In this document: in pieces, positions 9,023-17,973 of the stretch
Numbering within the stretch: the first letter of the stretch is position 1
Layout: every line of letters starts with the position of its first letter
NCBI GenBank assembly: GCA_964511495.1
Contig: CAZEFT010000010.1
Span: forward strand, 1 to 64,000
Direction: 5' to 3'
Length of the DNA: 64,000 bases
DNA from: Litorimonas sp964511495
GTDB taxonomy: Bacteria > Pseudomonadota > Alphaproteobacteria > Caulobacterales > Maricaulaceae
Notes under the pieces: generated by a model
Databases searched by the model: none
What the model was told of the DNA's origin: nothing
Seen by the model: the letters and a program-made list of their open reading frames with translations, nothing else
Program-made: the position numbers and the translations under genes

Positions 9023-10450
9023 CTAGTCACCTCGACTGCTTTTATATTCTGATAAGGCGCGTTCGCGGGCGAATTTGTGATCGACAATCGGTTTAGGATA
9101 GGTTTTCCCGAGTTTCACCCCGGCATTATCCAATATATTTTGCGGCGCTTTCCATGGTGTATGGATATATTTCTTCGGGAGTTTTTTTAGCTCCGGTACA
9201 AATTCACGGACATAGTCGCCCTCTTTGTCAAATTTTTCGCCTTGGCTAAACGGATTAAATATCCGGAAATAAGGGGCAGCATCCGCACCACTCCCCGCCA
9301 CCCACTGCCAGCTTGCCGCGTTTGACGCCGGATCGGCTTCTAAAAGGCAATCCCAGAACCAATCTTCACCTTTACGCCAATCAATGAGGAGATGTTTGAC
9401 AAGAAAGCTCGCCACGACCATGCGGACGCGATTATGCATCCACCCTGTTTGGTAGAGCTCGCGCAAGCCCGCATCGACAAACGGGTATCCTGTCTGCCCT
9501 CTTTGCCATGCTTCGAGAGACTCATCATCTTTGACCCAATCAAAATTGTTGAAATCGGGCTTATAATTTTCCGAAGCAAGTTTGGGATTGTGGAATAATA
9601 AGACGTAGGAAAATTCCCGCCATCCGATTTCTGATAGAAAGACATCAACATTCTTATCGCTGTCTCGCGCCGCCGCCCAAATCTGTCGCGGGGAAATCTC
9701 ACCCGCCGCTAAATGAGGGGACAGGCGTGAGGTGCCTGATTTATTGGACGGGATATTGCGTTCGTCCGCATAATCGGAAACGGAATTATCCATAAAGCTT
9801 TCAAATTTATCCCAAGCCGCTTTTTCCCCAACCGTCCAATCGGCCATGATTTTACCATCCCAATCCAGCTTTTTGGGTAGGAGCGATAAATCATCAGAAC
9901 CGAGATTGCCGTTATAGCCTTGAATTTTATCGGGGGCTTCCAAAGGAGGTTCGTTTGAGACGCGCGGGCCGATCACTTGGCAGGCTGCCCGCCAATAAGG
10001 CGTGAAGACCTTGTAATAATCGCCTCCTGATTTTGGCGAAATTTCCCAAGGTTCGGTCAGAAGTGAGCCATTAAATGTTTCAACCTTCAGCCCGCGATCT
10101 TTCAAATCCGATTTTATGGTTTTGTCAGTCTCTATCCCATGTTCTTCGTAACGACGGTTCCAAAAAACCGCTTCCGCCTCTGTTTGATCAATAATGTCGT
10201 TCAAGATTTTTTGCGCCTCTCCCTGCCTCAAAACGAGTGAAGCGCCGCAGGCTTTCAGATCTTTTTCCAATGATTTGAGGCTGTGATGTAACCAAACCTG
10301 CTTGGCCCCACCCTCTCGGCGGGACACATCAGTTTCATCAATATATAAACAAATGAGAGGGCGTTCACTTTGGACTGCCGCCATCAAAGCAGGATTATCC
10401 CCCATACGGAGATCGCGGCGAAACCAGACAATGGCAGGTTTTTTGGACAT
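9023..10450 (-). CDS. phrB: Deoxyribodipyrimidine photolyase
   Basis: 475 aa, the normal size for a class I CPD photolyase. It starts MSKKPAIVWFRRDLRMGDNPAL, the typical antenna-domain opening. The C-terminal FAD domain shows TSRLSPHLAAGEISPRQIW, EIGWREFSYVLLFHNP, GQTGYPFVDAGLRELYQTGWMHNR, VASFLVKHLLIDWRKGEDWF and ASNAASWQWVAGSGADAAPYFRIFNP, which line the FAD and lesion pockets. It repairs UV-induced cyclobutane dimers using blue light. It lies downstream of lolA on the same strand with a 62-nt gap, so co-transcription is possible. Confidence 0.96.
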   Translation of the reverse strand: MSKKPAIVWFRRDLRMGDNPALMAAVQSERPLICLYIDETDVSRREGGAKQVWLHHSLKSLEKDLKACGASLVLRQGEAQKILNDIIDQTEAEAVFWNRRYEEHGIETDKTIKSDLKDRGLKVETFNGSLLTEPWEISPKSGGDYYKVFTPYWRAACQVIGPRVSNEPPLEAPDKIQGYNGNLGSDDLSLLPKKLDWDGKIMADWTVGEKAAWDKFESFMDNSVSDYADERNIPSNKSGTSRLSPHLAAGEISPRQIWAAARDSDKNVDVFLSEIGWREFSYVLLFHNPKLASENYKPDFNNFDWVKDDESLEAWQRGQTGYPFVDAGLRELYQTGWMHNRVRMVVASFLVKHLLIDWRKGEDWFWDCLLEADPASNAASWQWVAGSGADAAPYFRIFNPFSQGEKFDKEGDYVREFVPELKKLPKKYIHTPWKAPQNILDNAGVKLGKTYPKPIVDHKFARERALSEYKSSRGD

Positions 10451-10512
10451 AAAGATTCCTTTCAGGAATAGTTACGTCCCGCCTACAAAAAAGTCTCAAA
10501 ATCAGTGAATTA

Positions 10513-11178
10513 TCAGCGGCCGCGGCGACTGCTGTCATCACGCAGAATAAATAAGCGCGGGTCGAGCCTGTCATTATAACGGAGGTTTGACAGCACAACA
10601 CGTGTTTCCCCGCCAAAATCATCCGCAATAATCCATTCCTGCAAGGCCAGAGTCCGCGCATCAAACACCATCGTAATGGCACCTTCCATATTGCCCGAAC
10701 CATCGCGCGCAGTGACACGCCATTGTGTCGGCGTTTTTTGGAGCGCGATGACCTCTGTATCTTCGGCCAGGTTCAAATCTTCCGACAGGAAATAAGAGAC
10801 AGGTGTCGAGGACAAAGGGATACGGTCATAGGTTTCAAGGTCTTTGTCATGTTGAACCAACATGCCGTTATCGGCGACAATCAAAAGCGGGTTTGGCGCG
10901 TCATATTCCAAACGCAAATTCTTTGGACGGCGCAGGTAAATTTGCCCTGTGGTCACAGACCCGTCCGAATAATATTGAACAAATTTGCCTGAGAAACTTT
11001 TCGTCGCATTCATCGCACCGTCAATACGGGTCAGATCAGCGCGAACATTGGCCGGGTCGGTAAACGCCGCCATTTGTTGCGGGGCTGTATTTTGAGCCTG
11101 TAGAACTGTGCTCGCGGTTTGCGCCAGCACGGGCACGGAGAGCGCCAAGACGGCGGCGCCAAAGATCAATTTCTTCAT
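10513..11178 (-). CDS. lolA: LolA-family outer-membrane lipoprotein carrier
   Basis: 221 aa from ATG 11176-11178, which has GGAG 7 nt upstream; an in-frame start at 11247 has no such support and would push the signal peptide inward. The signal peptide is MKKLIFGAAVLALSVPVLAQ. The mature part has the LolA beta-barrel pattern: MNATKSFSGKFVQYYSDGSVTTGQIYLRRPKNLRLEYDAP, VQHDKDLETYDRIPLSSTPVSYFL and a late NLRYNDRLDPRLF. It ferries lipoproteins from LolCDE to the outer membrane, which fits the many lipoproteins encoded nearby. Confidence 0.9.
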   Translation of the reverse strand: MKKLIFGAAVLALSVPVLAQTASTVLQAQNTAPQQMAAFTDPANVRADLTRIDGAMNATKSFSGKFVQYYSDGSVTTGQIYLRRPKNLRLEYDAPNPLLIVADNGMLVQHDKDLETYDRIPLSSTPVSYFLSEDLNLAEDTEVIALQKTPTQWRVTARDGSGNMEGAITMVFDARTLALQEWIIADDFGGETRVVLSNLRYNDRLDPRLFILRDDSSRRGR

Positions 11179-11284
11179 TTTACGTCTCCATAGAGGGCGT
11201 TTCTTCACCCCTCTATAGTGCGTCGGCGTTAAATCCAAGCTGAACAATACAGGTGGATTTAATTACAAATTGGTTATGCGCACG

Positions 11285-12094
11285 CTAATGGCGAACTCGG
11301 TAATCATGAGAGGTAAAGACGAGTTTGGGTGTCGTATCACCTGCTTCCCAGACAATGCTCCTATCCACCGCCTCACTCGTGAATGTGCGTTTTGTTTGAG
11401 TTTTGGTTTTAAAAGGCCCCTTTTCCACCGACATCGTCTCATCTGTTAGCGCGGATTTCGGTTTCTCAATATTGATGATGGGATCAGAAGGCTGGCTGAG
11501 ATCAAATGTGACCAAGAGCGAATCACCCTCTATCTGATAAGAGGGGTCTCCCTCCTCATGGGTCTTAATGGAGCCGGGCTTAACGAAATTCCACTGCATG
11601 CGACCTTTTCCGAAGAACTCCGAAGGCGCGATGCCGGCTTCACCGTCCAAATTCAGCACGCGATGTAGGTGGGTATCTCGCTCACCGATTTCACCTAAAT
11701 CCAGAACACCGTTTTTATTCGCGTCATATTGCGCAAACAGATTGTAATTGATCGGCGGGAAATCACCGGACTTGGCCGATAAGATCGGGCCGTTATGGGG
11801 CAGTACCAGAGGTTCCGAGGGTTTATGCAAAAGGGCCGCTGTCAAAATAGCCATCGTCAAGACACCCCCGATCAAGGGCCAACGGAAACGGGACAGCACA
11901 TTCTTGACTGTAAAGTCGACATGGTCAGCCTGTGCACGCCGCGTATAACTTTGGATGAAACGTCTTAGCGCATCACTGGGTTGATCGCCTTGGGTTTCAC
12001 AGGCCTCTAAGAACGCTTGTTTCTTAGTATAGGAAAGACGAATTTCCAGACGTTCGCTTTTCTTTTCGCCTTTTTCGGATGCTTGCTCTGACAT
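11285..12094 (-). CDS. Membrane protein with RHH-like N-terminus and EF-hand
   Basis: 269 aa, not assigned to a named family. Residues about 14-53 (RLEIRLSYTKKQAFLEAC, then SDALRRFIQSYTRR) resemble a ribbon-helix-helix DNA-binding fold with one beta strand and two helices. A single membrane segment follows at about 72-89. The outer part has a canonical 12-residue EF-hand loop, D124-A-N-K-N-G-V-L-D-L-G-E135, and a degenerate second loop (LNLDGEAGIAPSEF). The C-terminal 100 residues are beta-rich without a recognised motif. The predicted topology puts the RHH-like part in the cytoplasm and the calcium loop in the periplasm, a plausible membrane-bound sensor-regulator. The DNA-binding assignment is inference. 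Confidence 0.65.
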   Translation of the reverse strand: MSEQASEKGEKKSERLEIRLSYTKKQAFLEACETQGDQPSDALRRFIQSYTRRAQADHVDFTVKNVLSRFRWPLIGGVLTMAILTAALLHKPSEPLVLPHNGPILSAKSGDFPPINYNLFAQYDANKNGVLDLGEIGERDTHLHRVLNLDGEAGIAPSEFFGKGRMQWNFVKPGSIKTHEEGDPSYQIEGDSLLVTFDLSQPSDPIINIEKPKSALTDETMSVEKGPFKTKTQTKRTFTSEAVDRSIVWEAGDTTPKLVFTSHDYRVRH

Positions 12095-12154
12095 GTCATA
12101 CCTCTTTCTTCACGGGGTCTATGGCTGACCCAATGGCTAACGAAAACAAGGCAT

Positions 12155-12202
12155 AGTCAAAAGAAAAACCCTGTACGGACAGCGGGTAAAATCTGTCCGT
12201 GC
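12155..12202 (-). terminator. Rho-independent terminator of the 50-aa gene
   Basis: On the minus strand the stem GCACGGACAG / CTGTCCGTAC (12202-12193 with 12182-12173, one G-T pair) encloses a 10-nt loop. It is followed by AGGG and then TTTTTCTTTT. It lies about 70 nt after the stop of the small gene at 12270-12422, supporting that gene as a real transcription unit. Confidence 0.6.
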
Positions 12203-12269
12203 AAAAACGAAAACGTGTCGGATTTAGACTTGTCTGGCCAAAGCCTAAATCTAAGCCCTCACAAGGGGT

Positions 12270-12422
12270 TTAGTCCCAATAAGCAGGTTTACTTCCGCGT
12301 TGGCGTTTGTTTTTGGGGCGTTTGCCCTTTAATCCGCTATCCGTGACATAAGACGGCGCGTAAGACCCGCTCTCATCAAAAGAGGTCATCATTTCGCGAA
12401 CTTTTTTACGACGTTTGGACAT
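12270..12422 (-). CDS. Small basic protein, 50 aa, hypothetical
   Basis: The start ATG at 12420-12422 has GGAG 6 nt upstream. The product is strongly basic, beginning MSKRRKKVREMMTSF and ending KRQRGSKPAYWD, with two Lys/Arg clusters around an acidic, Ser/Tyr-containing middle. It has no hydrophobic segment. A rho-independent terminator follows at 12155-12202. The composition suggests nucleic-acid or ribosome contact, but that is a guess; I do not recognise the family. Confidence 0.6.
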   Translation of the reverse strand: MSKRRKKVREMMTSFDESGSYAPSYVTDSGLKGKRPKNKRQRGSKPAYWD

Positions 12423-12578
12423 TTCACTCTCCATCATCACGCCTGATAATATACGTTATTTGGGAGTATGTTGGATTTTGCGCAAGAGATATTCCTACCT
12501 CTTGCATCAATTTTATGTGTTGGCGGTTAAAGCCGACCTCGCAATACCTGTCTGCATGTCGCAGCCTAGTTGTCGCAC

Positions 12579-13562
12579 CTACATATCCATAACGGATGTT
12601 TCAGGGCGCGCGCCATAATGTGAAATGACTTCTGCGGCAGCCTTAGACCCCAGATAACCTGAATCCGCCCAAGAGAGACCCAAAGCCCGGCCCGCCAAAA
12701 CGCCCGCTGCATATTGGTCTCCGGCCCCTGTTGTATCGACGACTTTTTCTACCGCGACGACAGGAATTTCGTGGCGTGTTTGGCCGTCCACAATCAGCGA
12801 ACCTTTTTCACTGCGCGTAATACAGAGCACGAGATTATCCCGCGCAAAGGCGTCAATCGCAGCGTCCAGATCATCAGTCTCGGCCAGAGCCAGCATTTCG
12901 GCTTCATTCGCGAATAGGATATTGATGTGATTGCGTACGAGGTGGACGAAACTCTCATGGTGACGCCCCACGCAGAAACTGTCTGATAAAGTTAGCGAAA
13001 CTTCGCGGCCATTGGCTTTGGCGATTTCAGCGGCTTTGATAAAGGCCTCTTTGGCTTCGTCTTTGTCGAACAAATAGCCTTCCATATAAATGATGGCGGA
13101 GCGTTTGACGTCGTCTTCGAGAATATCCACTTTTGAAAATTCTGCTGATGTGCCCAAACATGTGCTCATTGTGCGTTCGCTATCCGGCGTGACGGCGATC
13201 AAACATTGTCCACTGGGTGCGCCGGACGTGGATGGGACGGATTTAAAATCAACACCCGCATCCCGATACCCCTGAGCCAAACGTTGACCAACGCCATCTG
13301 TGCCGACCTTACCGAAATAAGCCGCTTTCGCGCCTAATTCAGCAATGCCCACCATTGTATTGGCCGCAGAGCCACCGGCGATTTCGCGAGGCGCTTCGGA
13401 TAAGCCGTCAAAGGCTTTGCCCAATACGCCAACACGGTCATTATCGATAAGCGCCATACTGCCTTTTTCAAGACTGTGGTCGGCCAAAAAGGCGTCATCC
13501 ACGGGCACAATGATATCCATCAGAGCATTCCCGATACCCAATACATCAAATTCAGTTTTCAC
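12579..13562 (-). CDS. PfkB-family carbohydrate/nucleoside kinase (adenosine kinase-like)
   Basis: 327 aa, typical size. The N-terminal substrate part has GIGNALMDIIVPVDD and GGSAANTMVGIAELG (63-77). The anion hole and catalytic base are in DTTGAGDQYAAGVLAG, with Asp282 as base. The lid strands and the GKVGTDGVGQ stretch fit the adenosine-kinase/sugar-kinase branch. Homologues in alphaproteobacteria are usually labelled adenosine kinase; fructokinase or another sugar kinase cannot be excluded. It is divergent from the ATP-grasp gene at 13676, and the 50-aa gene follows on the same strand. Confidence 0.9.
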   Translation of the reverse strand: MKTEFDVLGIGNALMDIIVPVDDAFLADHSLEKGSMALIDNDRVGVLGKAFDGLSEAPREIAGGSAANTMVGIAELGAKAAYFGKVGTDGVGQRLAQGYRDAGVDFKSVPSTSGAPSGQCLIAVTPDSERTMSTCLGTSAEFSKVDILEDDVKRSAIIYMEGYLFDKDEAKEAFIKAAEIAKANGREVSLTLSDSFCVGRHHESFVHLVRNHINILFANEAEMLALAETDDLDAAIDAFARDNLVLCITRSEKGSLIVDGQTRHEIPVVAVEKVVDTTGAGDQYAAGVLAGRALGLSWADSGYLGSKAAAEVISHYGARPETSVMDM

Positions 13563-13675
13563 AGCCGCAATCCTTTAAAACGCGTTCAAATTCACTTGTG
13601 GGCAAGCCGTTATCGGATAAAAGGTGAGAACTCAATTCTCATTCCCGTTTAAACTGACTTATTGATCGGATTTTT

Positions 13676-14581
13676 ATGCTTTCTGTCGCGATTTTAGTTT
13701 CTGATAATATGCTCCCCGACAGTGAGGATGCGCGAACAGACCTCTTTGAATTAGAAGAGCAAATGGGAAAGCTCGTCCCTGCCTTCGCCGCTCATGATAT
13801 GAAACTGGATTTGGTCAGGTGGCGCGAGGCCGCAGACAAAGCCGAACATTACAGCGCCATGCTACCGCTCTTTGTCTGGGACTATTTCGAAGGCAATGAA
13901 AAGGCTTTCTTGAACGAAATGGCCAAAGTCGATTCCAAAACCAATTTGTTTAATCCCTACAGCGTTTTGAAATGGAATGCGGTGAAGAATTATCTCGAAG
14001 AACTGGAACGCCAAGGCGCGCCCGTGATCCGAACTTTGACAGTTGAACGCGTGAGCGAGCGCAACATCACGGCCGCTTTCGAGACGTTGAAAACCGATAC
14101 ACTTGTCATTAAACCGCAAGTCGGCGGTGGGGCCTGGCGACAAGTGCTTTACAAGCAAGGCGACCCTTTTCCCGCCAAAGACACACTCCCGCCCGAAGCC
14201 GCCCTCATTCAAGCATTCCTGCCCAGTGTGCAGTCCGAGGGCGAATATAGTTTCCTCTATTTTGGCGGCCAATTCTCTCATGCAGTGAATAAAACGCCCA
14301 AGGCAGGTGATTACCGTATTCAGTCTATCTATGGCGGAAAAGAAACGCCCTACACGCCGACGCCCCGCGAACGCGACTCAGCGCGGAGCGTTTTGGATTC
14401 GCTCGACTTCACGCCGCTTTATGCGCGCGTTGATCTGCTGCGTGGGCGAGACGGACAATTAAAGCTCATTGAGTTGGAAATGCTCGAGCCCTATCTCTAT
14501 TTGCCTTTCGCTGAAGGTGAAGGCGGAGAGAATGAAGGCGCGCAAAAACTCGCCAAAGCCCTAAAAAAACGACTGAGTTAG
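13676..14581 (+). CDS. ATP-grasp protein, glutathione-synthetase/RimK-like
   Basis: 301 aa. The central and C-terminal parts have ATP-grasp features: DTLVIKPQVGGGAWRQVLYK (nucleotide-binding lysine and Gly-rich loop), AALIQAFLPSVQSEGEYSFLYFGG, then RVDLLRGRDGQLKLIELEMLEPYLYL with the metal-binding acidic residues near the end. The N-terminal pre-ATP-grasp part is SVAILVSDNMLPDSEDARTD. The closest general match is the glutathione-synthetase-like ATP-grasp group whose members ligate amino acids or peptides; the substrate is unknown. It stands alone and is convergent with the beta-helix lipoprotein. Confidence 0.78.
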   Translation: MLSVAILVSDNMLPDSEDARTDLFELEEQMGKLVPAFAAHDMKLDLVRWREAADKAEHYSAMLPLFVWDYFEGNEKAFLNEMAKVDSKTNLFNPYSVLKWNAVKNYLEELERQGAPVIRTLTVERVSERNITAAFETLKTDTLVIKPQVGGGAWRQVLYKQGDPFPAKDTLPPEAALIQAFLPSVQSEGEYSFLYFGGQFSHAVNKTPKAGDYRIQSIYGGKETPYTPTPRERDSARSVLDSLDFTPLYARVDLLRGRDGQLKLIELEMLEPYLYLPFAEGEGGENEGAQKLAKALKKRLS

Positions 14582-14603
14582 TTATGACGGCGGCGGCGCT
14601 CGG

Positions 14604-16364
14604 CTAAAAGTCTAACGCCCCCTCGCCGCCCCAATGGCTCAAATCCGAATAGACTGTTCGGGTTCTCTGAGGTGTGACTGTCACGGCTTCAACCGCAGCG
14701 GTTCCGAGCCTATCTTCAAGTTGTTGAAGATAGAGGCTGCGCGGTGACACCGGAATGGCCTCTGACGCAATGAGACCATTGGGTTCGCTCGGAGAAAAAC
14801 TGCCTTGGATGACTGTGCCGACCGCCCCTACAGACCAGTTCATTGCTCCAAAAGGCGCTTGCACGACGATCTCGTCATAAGTCCCGTTCCAGATCATTTG
14901 CTGCGCCCCCGCCCAACCATGACCAGAGCCTGAGTCAGTACGGTTTTGAATGCGAATGAGGTCATCACTTGTATTGTCGAACAAAGTACCGACAGCCCAG
15001 CGTTGATGCGGACCGGAGTCATTCGCCCCATTTTCGGCTAAGCAATCGAGAAAGACATTCGGCCCGACGGGCGTGGAGCCAGACGTAAAGGCATGGCGGC
15101 TTTTATCCGAGTAACAGCGTTGAAACAGATTCATGCCACCACTGCCAAAATCAAAAGCATAGTGATTACCGCCAACCACTTCGAAATTCGGATCGATATG
15201 CGCCACATCTTCGGCAGTGACGAAATATGTACCCTGTTGCCAATTAAACGCCCGCGAAAAATACCGCGCCGTCACATCCCGTACCCAGCTATTTTCAACC
15301 TCCCGCATGGTGATACCCAGAACGGCCCTGTCTCTTCGCGTCACATCACTACGGGTGAGCGTTTCAATGCGCAGATTTTCGACACCGATTTGCGTCAACC
15401 GTGCCGAACTGGCCATGCGGTAAACCTCCCCCCCACCAAATTGATCTTCTATCGTATCGACGAGAGGAATATCCAAGGTAAGTTCATTCCCGTTGATAGC
15501 CGTAACCCGGCGTTCAGCCGAGATCGTATAGCGCGAAGGCGTCCATCCATATTGCTCCGTATTGATACCACCGATCCCCAACCAATTCTCATTAGGTGTC
15601 CGCATGACGGCAATACGGTCGCCGACAGCATACCCCTCAGTGGAAGCGATTTCTATTTTTGTCGCGCCGACAGGGACATAGCTGTCCGTAATGGACACTT
15701 GTCGGGCATCTGCCGCTGCCGTGGGATTGTCGCCGCTCCCGCTACCGCGGATTTCGATAAACACCGCTTCGGGCGTGGTTGTCGTCGCCCGTAAAATTGT
15801 TCCGGTCGCTCCCTGCCCTTCACCGCGCAAAACTACACCACTCGCAGGGAATGTGAGCGTCTCACTCACCTCATATAACCCTGCCGTCAACAGGACAGCC
15901 CCGCGAATGCCCCGCGCATCAGGAGCAAAACTGGCCACATCATTCAGAGCCTGCTGAATCCGAGCGAAGTCGTCTCCATTCTGGACTGAGAGAGCCACAC
16001 GGACAGGAATGGAGTCATATGACGGCAGAGCGACACCGCCGCCCATATATCCCGCATGAGAGAAATCCGGAATCAAGTGATCCGCGTTTGATTGGCCTTG
16101 ATTGGCATAAGGCCCGTAAAACAATTTGCCCGTGACAGCATCAATGGACGCAAGTGGCGCATTGGTGGTTTGGTTGATGGCCCTGTCAGAAAAGGTTTCA
16201 ACAGCAGGTGGAGGTGGAGGCGGGGGAGATGGTGGCGGTGGGGGTGGCGGAGGTGGAGGAGACACAACGACACCCGAACCGCTGCCGGACCCACTTCCAC
16301 CACACGCAGGCACGGCGAGTAGTCCGGCCACAGACAAGCTGTAAATCAAAGTTCTTGCCAGCAC
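14604..16364 (-). CDS. Lipoprotein with poly-Pro linker and right-handed beta-helix
   Basis: 586 aa. The GTG at 16362-16364 is chosen because AGGGGAG sits 5 nt upstream and a signal peptide with lipobox VPAC begins right there; the open frame runs further upstream but would overlap the divergent gene at 16515. After the lipidated Cys come Gly/Ser repeats, then a run of about 20 residues almost all proline, a spacer through cell-wall or surface layers. The remaining part looks like a pectate-lyase-type parallel beta-helix (ALNDVASFAPDARGIRGAVLL, SGVVLRGEGQGATGTIL, RDVTARYFSRAF). A role in polysaccharide binding or cleavage at the cell surface is likely; catalytic residues cannot be assigned. 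Confidence 0.75.
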   Translation of the reverse strand: MLARTLIYSLSVAGLLAVPACGGSGSGSGSGVVVSPPPPPPPPPPSPPPPPPPAVETFSDRAINQTTNAPLASIDAVTGKLFYGPYANQGQSNADHLIPDFSHAGYMGGGVALPSYDSIPVRVALSVQNGDDFARIQQALNDVASFAPDARGIRGAVLLTAGLYEVSETLTFPASGVVLRGEGQGATGTILRATTTTPEAVFIEIRGSGSGDNPTAAADARQVSITDSYVPVGATKIEIASTEGYAVGDRIAVMRTPNENWLGIGGINTEQYGWTPSRYTISAERRVTAINGNELTLDIPLVDTIEDQFGGGEVYRMASSARLTQIGVENLRIETLTRSDVTRRDRAVLGITMREVENSWVRDVTARYFSRAFNWQQGTYFVTAEDVAHIDPNFEVVGGNHYAFDFGSGGMNLFQRCYSDKSRHAFTSGSTPVGPNVFLDCLAENGANDSGPHQRWAVGTLFDNTSDDLIRIQNRTDSGSGHGWAGAQQMIWNGTYDEIVVQAPFGAMNWSVGAVGTVIQGSFSPSEPNGLIASEAIPVSPRSLYLQQLEDRLGTAAVEAVTVTPQRTRTVYSDLSHWGGEGALDF

Positions 16365-16514
16365 AGGCGCTCCCCTTTTCAAATCAGCTTTAATTCCAAA
16401 ACGATAGACCTCAAGACGTTTTTGAAGTCGATTTGAAAGGGCGTCTTGAAAATGCCGCTTTTCATTAGAGGGCCGCAGAGTATAGTTCATCGATATCCAA
16501 GCAGGACATTCAAC

Positions 16515-17936
16515 ATGACCCAGACCCTGAAGACAGATTTCCTTGTGATTGGCAGCGGCGCAGTCGGCATGGCTTTTGTTGACGAGTTGCTTCTGCAAAA
16601 TGAAACGGCGACGATTATTATCGTTGACCGATTTGCCAAACCGGGTGGGCATTGGAACCACGCCTATCCCTTTGTGACATTGCATCAGCCGTCAAATTTT
16701 TACGGCGTCAGCTCCAAGGAACTCAGTCAGGGATTAAAGGACAAAGTTGGGTTAAATAAGGGTCTAGGCGAATTGGCTTCCGGCCCGGCTATTCTGGCTT
16801 ATTTCGATGACATTATGCGTCACACATTTCTGCCCAGCCGGAGAGTGCAGTATTTTCCGCTCTGCTCCGTTGAGGGAGAGATTGACTCGGACCTCACTCA
16901 ACAAGGTATCGTAGAGTTTCGTCACACTCTCAGTGGTGAGACCTACCGCGTTGACGCCGAGAAAATTATTGATGCGACCTACCTCAAAACGACGGTGCCT
17001 TCCAGACATACGCCCAATTTTACATTTGATGAGACTGTGAAATTCATGCCGCTGAATGACATCCCCAAAATTGACACGCCACCCGAAGGCTTTGTCGTTA
17101 TTGGGGGCGGTAAAACCGGAATTGATTGCGTCTTGTTCCTGCTCGAAAATCATGTTGATCCTGACAAGATTACATGGATTAAATCCCGAGACGGGTGGTT
17201 GCTCAACCGTGAAAATACCCAGCCCTCTGATGATTTCTTTTTCAACACAATGGGCGCTCAAGCCGCCCAATTTGAAGCTATCGCAGGCGCAAAAGACAAA
17301 GATGATATGTTTGACCGCCTGCATGAGGCCGGCTATTTTTTGCGTTTCGACCCTGACGTTCGTCCGACCATGTTTCACGGTGCAACAATCAGCCCATTGG
17401 AGCTAGAAGAATTACGCCGTGTTAAAAATGTCATCCGCTTGGGACGCGTTCAACATATCAGCGCCGACAAGATAAGCTTGGATAAGGGAGAAATTACCAC
17501 TCGTCCGCACCATATTCATCTGGACTGTTCCGCAACCGCCATTACCAATTTAGAGATAAAACCTATTTTCGATGGACGGCTCATTACGCCGCAAACCGTA
17601 CGCTCTTATCAACCGGTTTTCAGTGCAGCTTTCGCCGCCATGATCGATCAAAATTATGAAACGGAAGCGGAAAAAAATAAATTTTGTGGCGTCGTACCTC
17701 TCCCCAATGGTGAGGACGATTATATGCGCCTGACGGCGGCTTTCATGATGAACCAATATTTATGGGGTCAAACACCGCAAATTCGTGACTGGCTATTTAA
17801 TAACCGGTTGGACGGGTTTTCTCGCATGGTCGCCAATATGGGCGATGACCCCAAAAAGAAAGCCATTATGAAACGCCTGCGCAATAACGCCATGCCCGCC
17901 GCCATGAAACTCAATCAATTTATTGTCGCGCTATAA
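16515..17936 (+). CDS. FAD/NAD(P)-binding oxidoreductase
   Basis: 473 aa. The ATG at 16515 is preferred over an in-frame start at 16446: AGGA lies just upstream and the protein then starts MTQTLKTDFLVIGSGAVG, with the FAD Rossmann motif GSGAVG near residue 13. A second dinucleotide motif, FVVIGGGKTGIDCVLFL, lies in the middle, as in flavin-dependent monooxygenases. PGGHWNHAYPFVTLHQPSNF is a further FAD contact region. The C-terminal part lacks motifs I recognise. Substrate unknown. The next gene follows after 37 nt on the same strand and may be co-transcribed. Confidence 0.82.
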   Translation: MTQTLKTDFLVIGSGAVGMAFVDELLLQNETATIIIVDRFAKPGGHWNHAYPFVTLHQPSNFYGVSSKELSQGLKDKVGLNKGLGELASGPAILAYFDDIMRHTFLPSRRVQYFPLCSVEGEIDSDLTQQGIVEFRHTLSGETYRVDAEKIIDATYLKTTVPSRHTPNFTFDETVKFMPLNDIPKIDTPPEGFVVIGGGKTGIDCVLFLLENHVDPDKITWIKSRDGWLLNRENTQPSDDFFFNTMGAQAAQFEAIAGAKDKDDMFDRLHEAGYFLRFDPDVRPTMFHGATISPLELEELRRVKNVIRLGRVQHISADKISLDKGEITTRPHHIHLDCSATAITNLEIKPIFDGRLITPQTVRSYQPVFSAAFAAMIDQNYETEAEKNKFCGVVPLPNGEDDYMRLTAAFMMNQYLWGQTPQIRDWLFNNRLDGFSRMVANMGDDPKKKAIMKRLRNNAMPAAMKLNQFIVAL

Positions 17937-17973
17937 TAAGGACGCTACGTTCAAACAACTAAGGGGATTATTT

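Noticed and set aside
16073..16393. Gly- and Pro-rich frames around 16.2 kb as separate genes
   Set aside because: All are other-frame readings of the codons for the proline stalk of the beta-helix lipoprotein.
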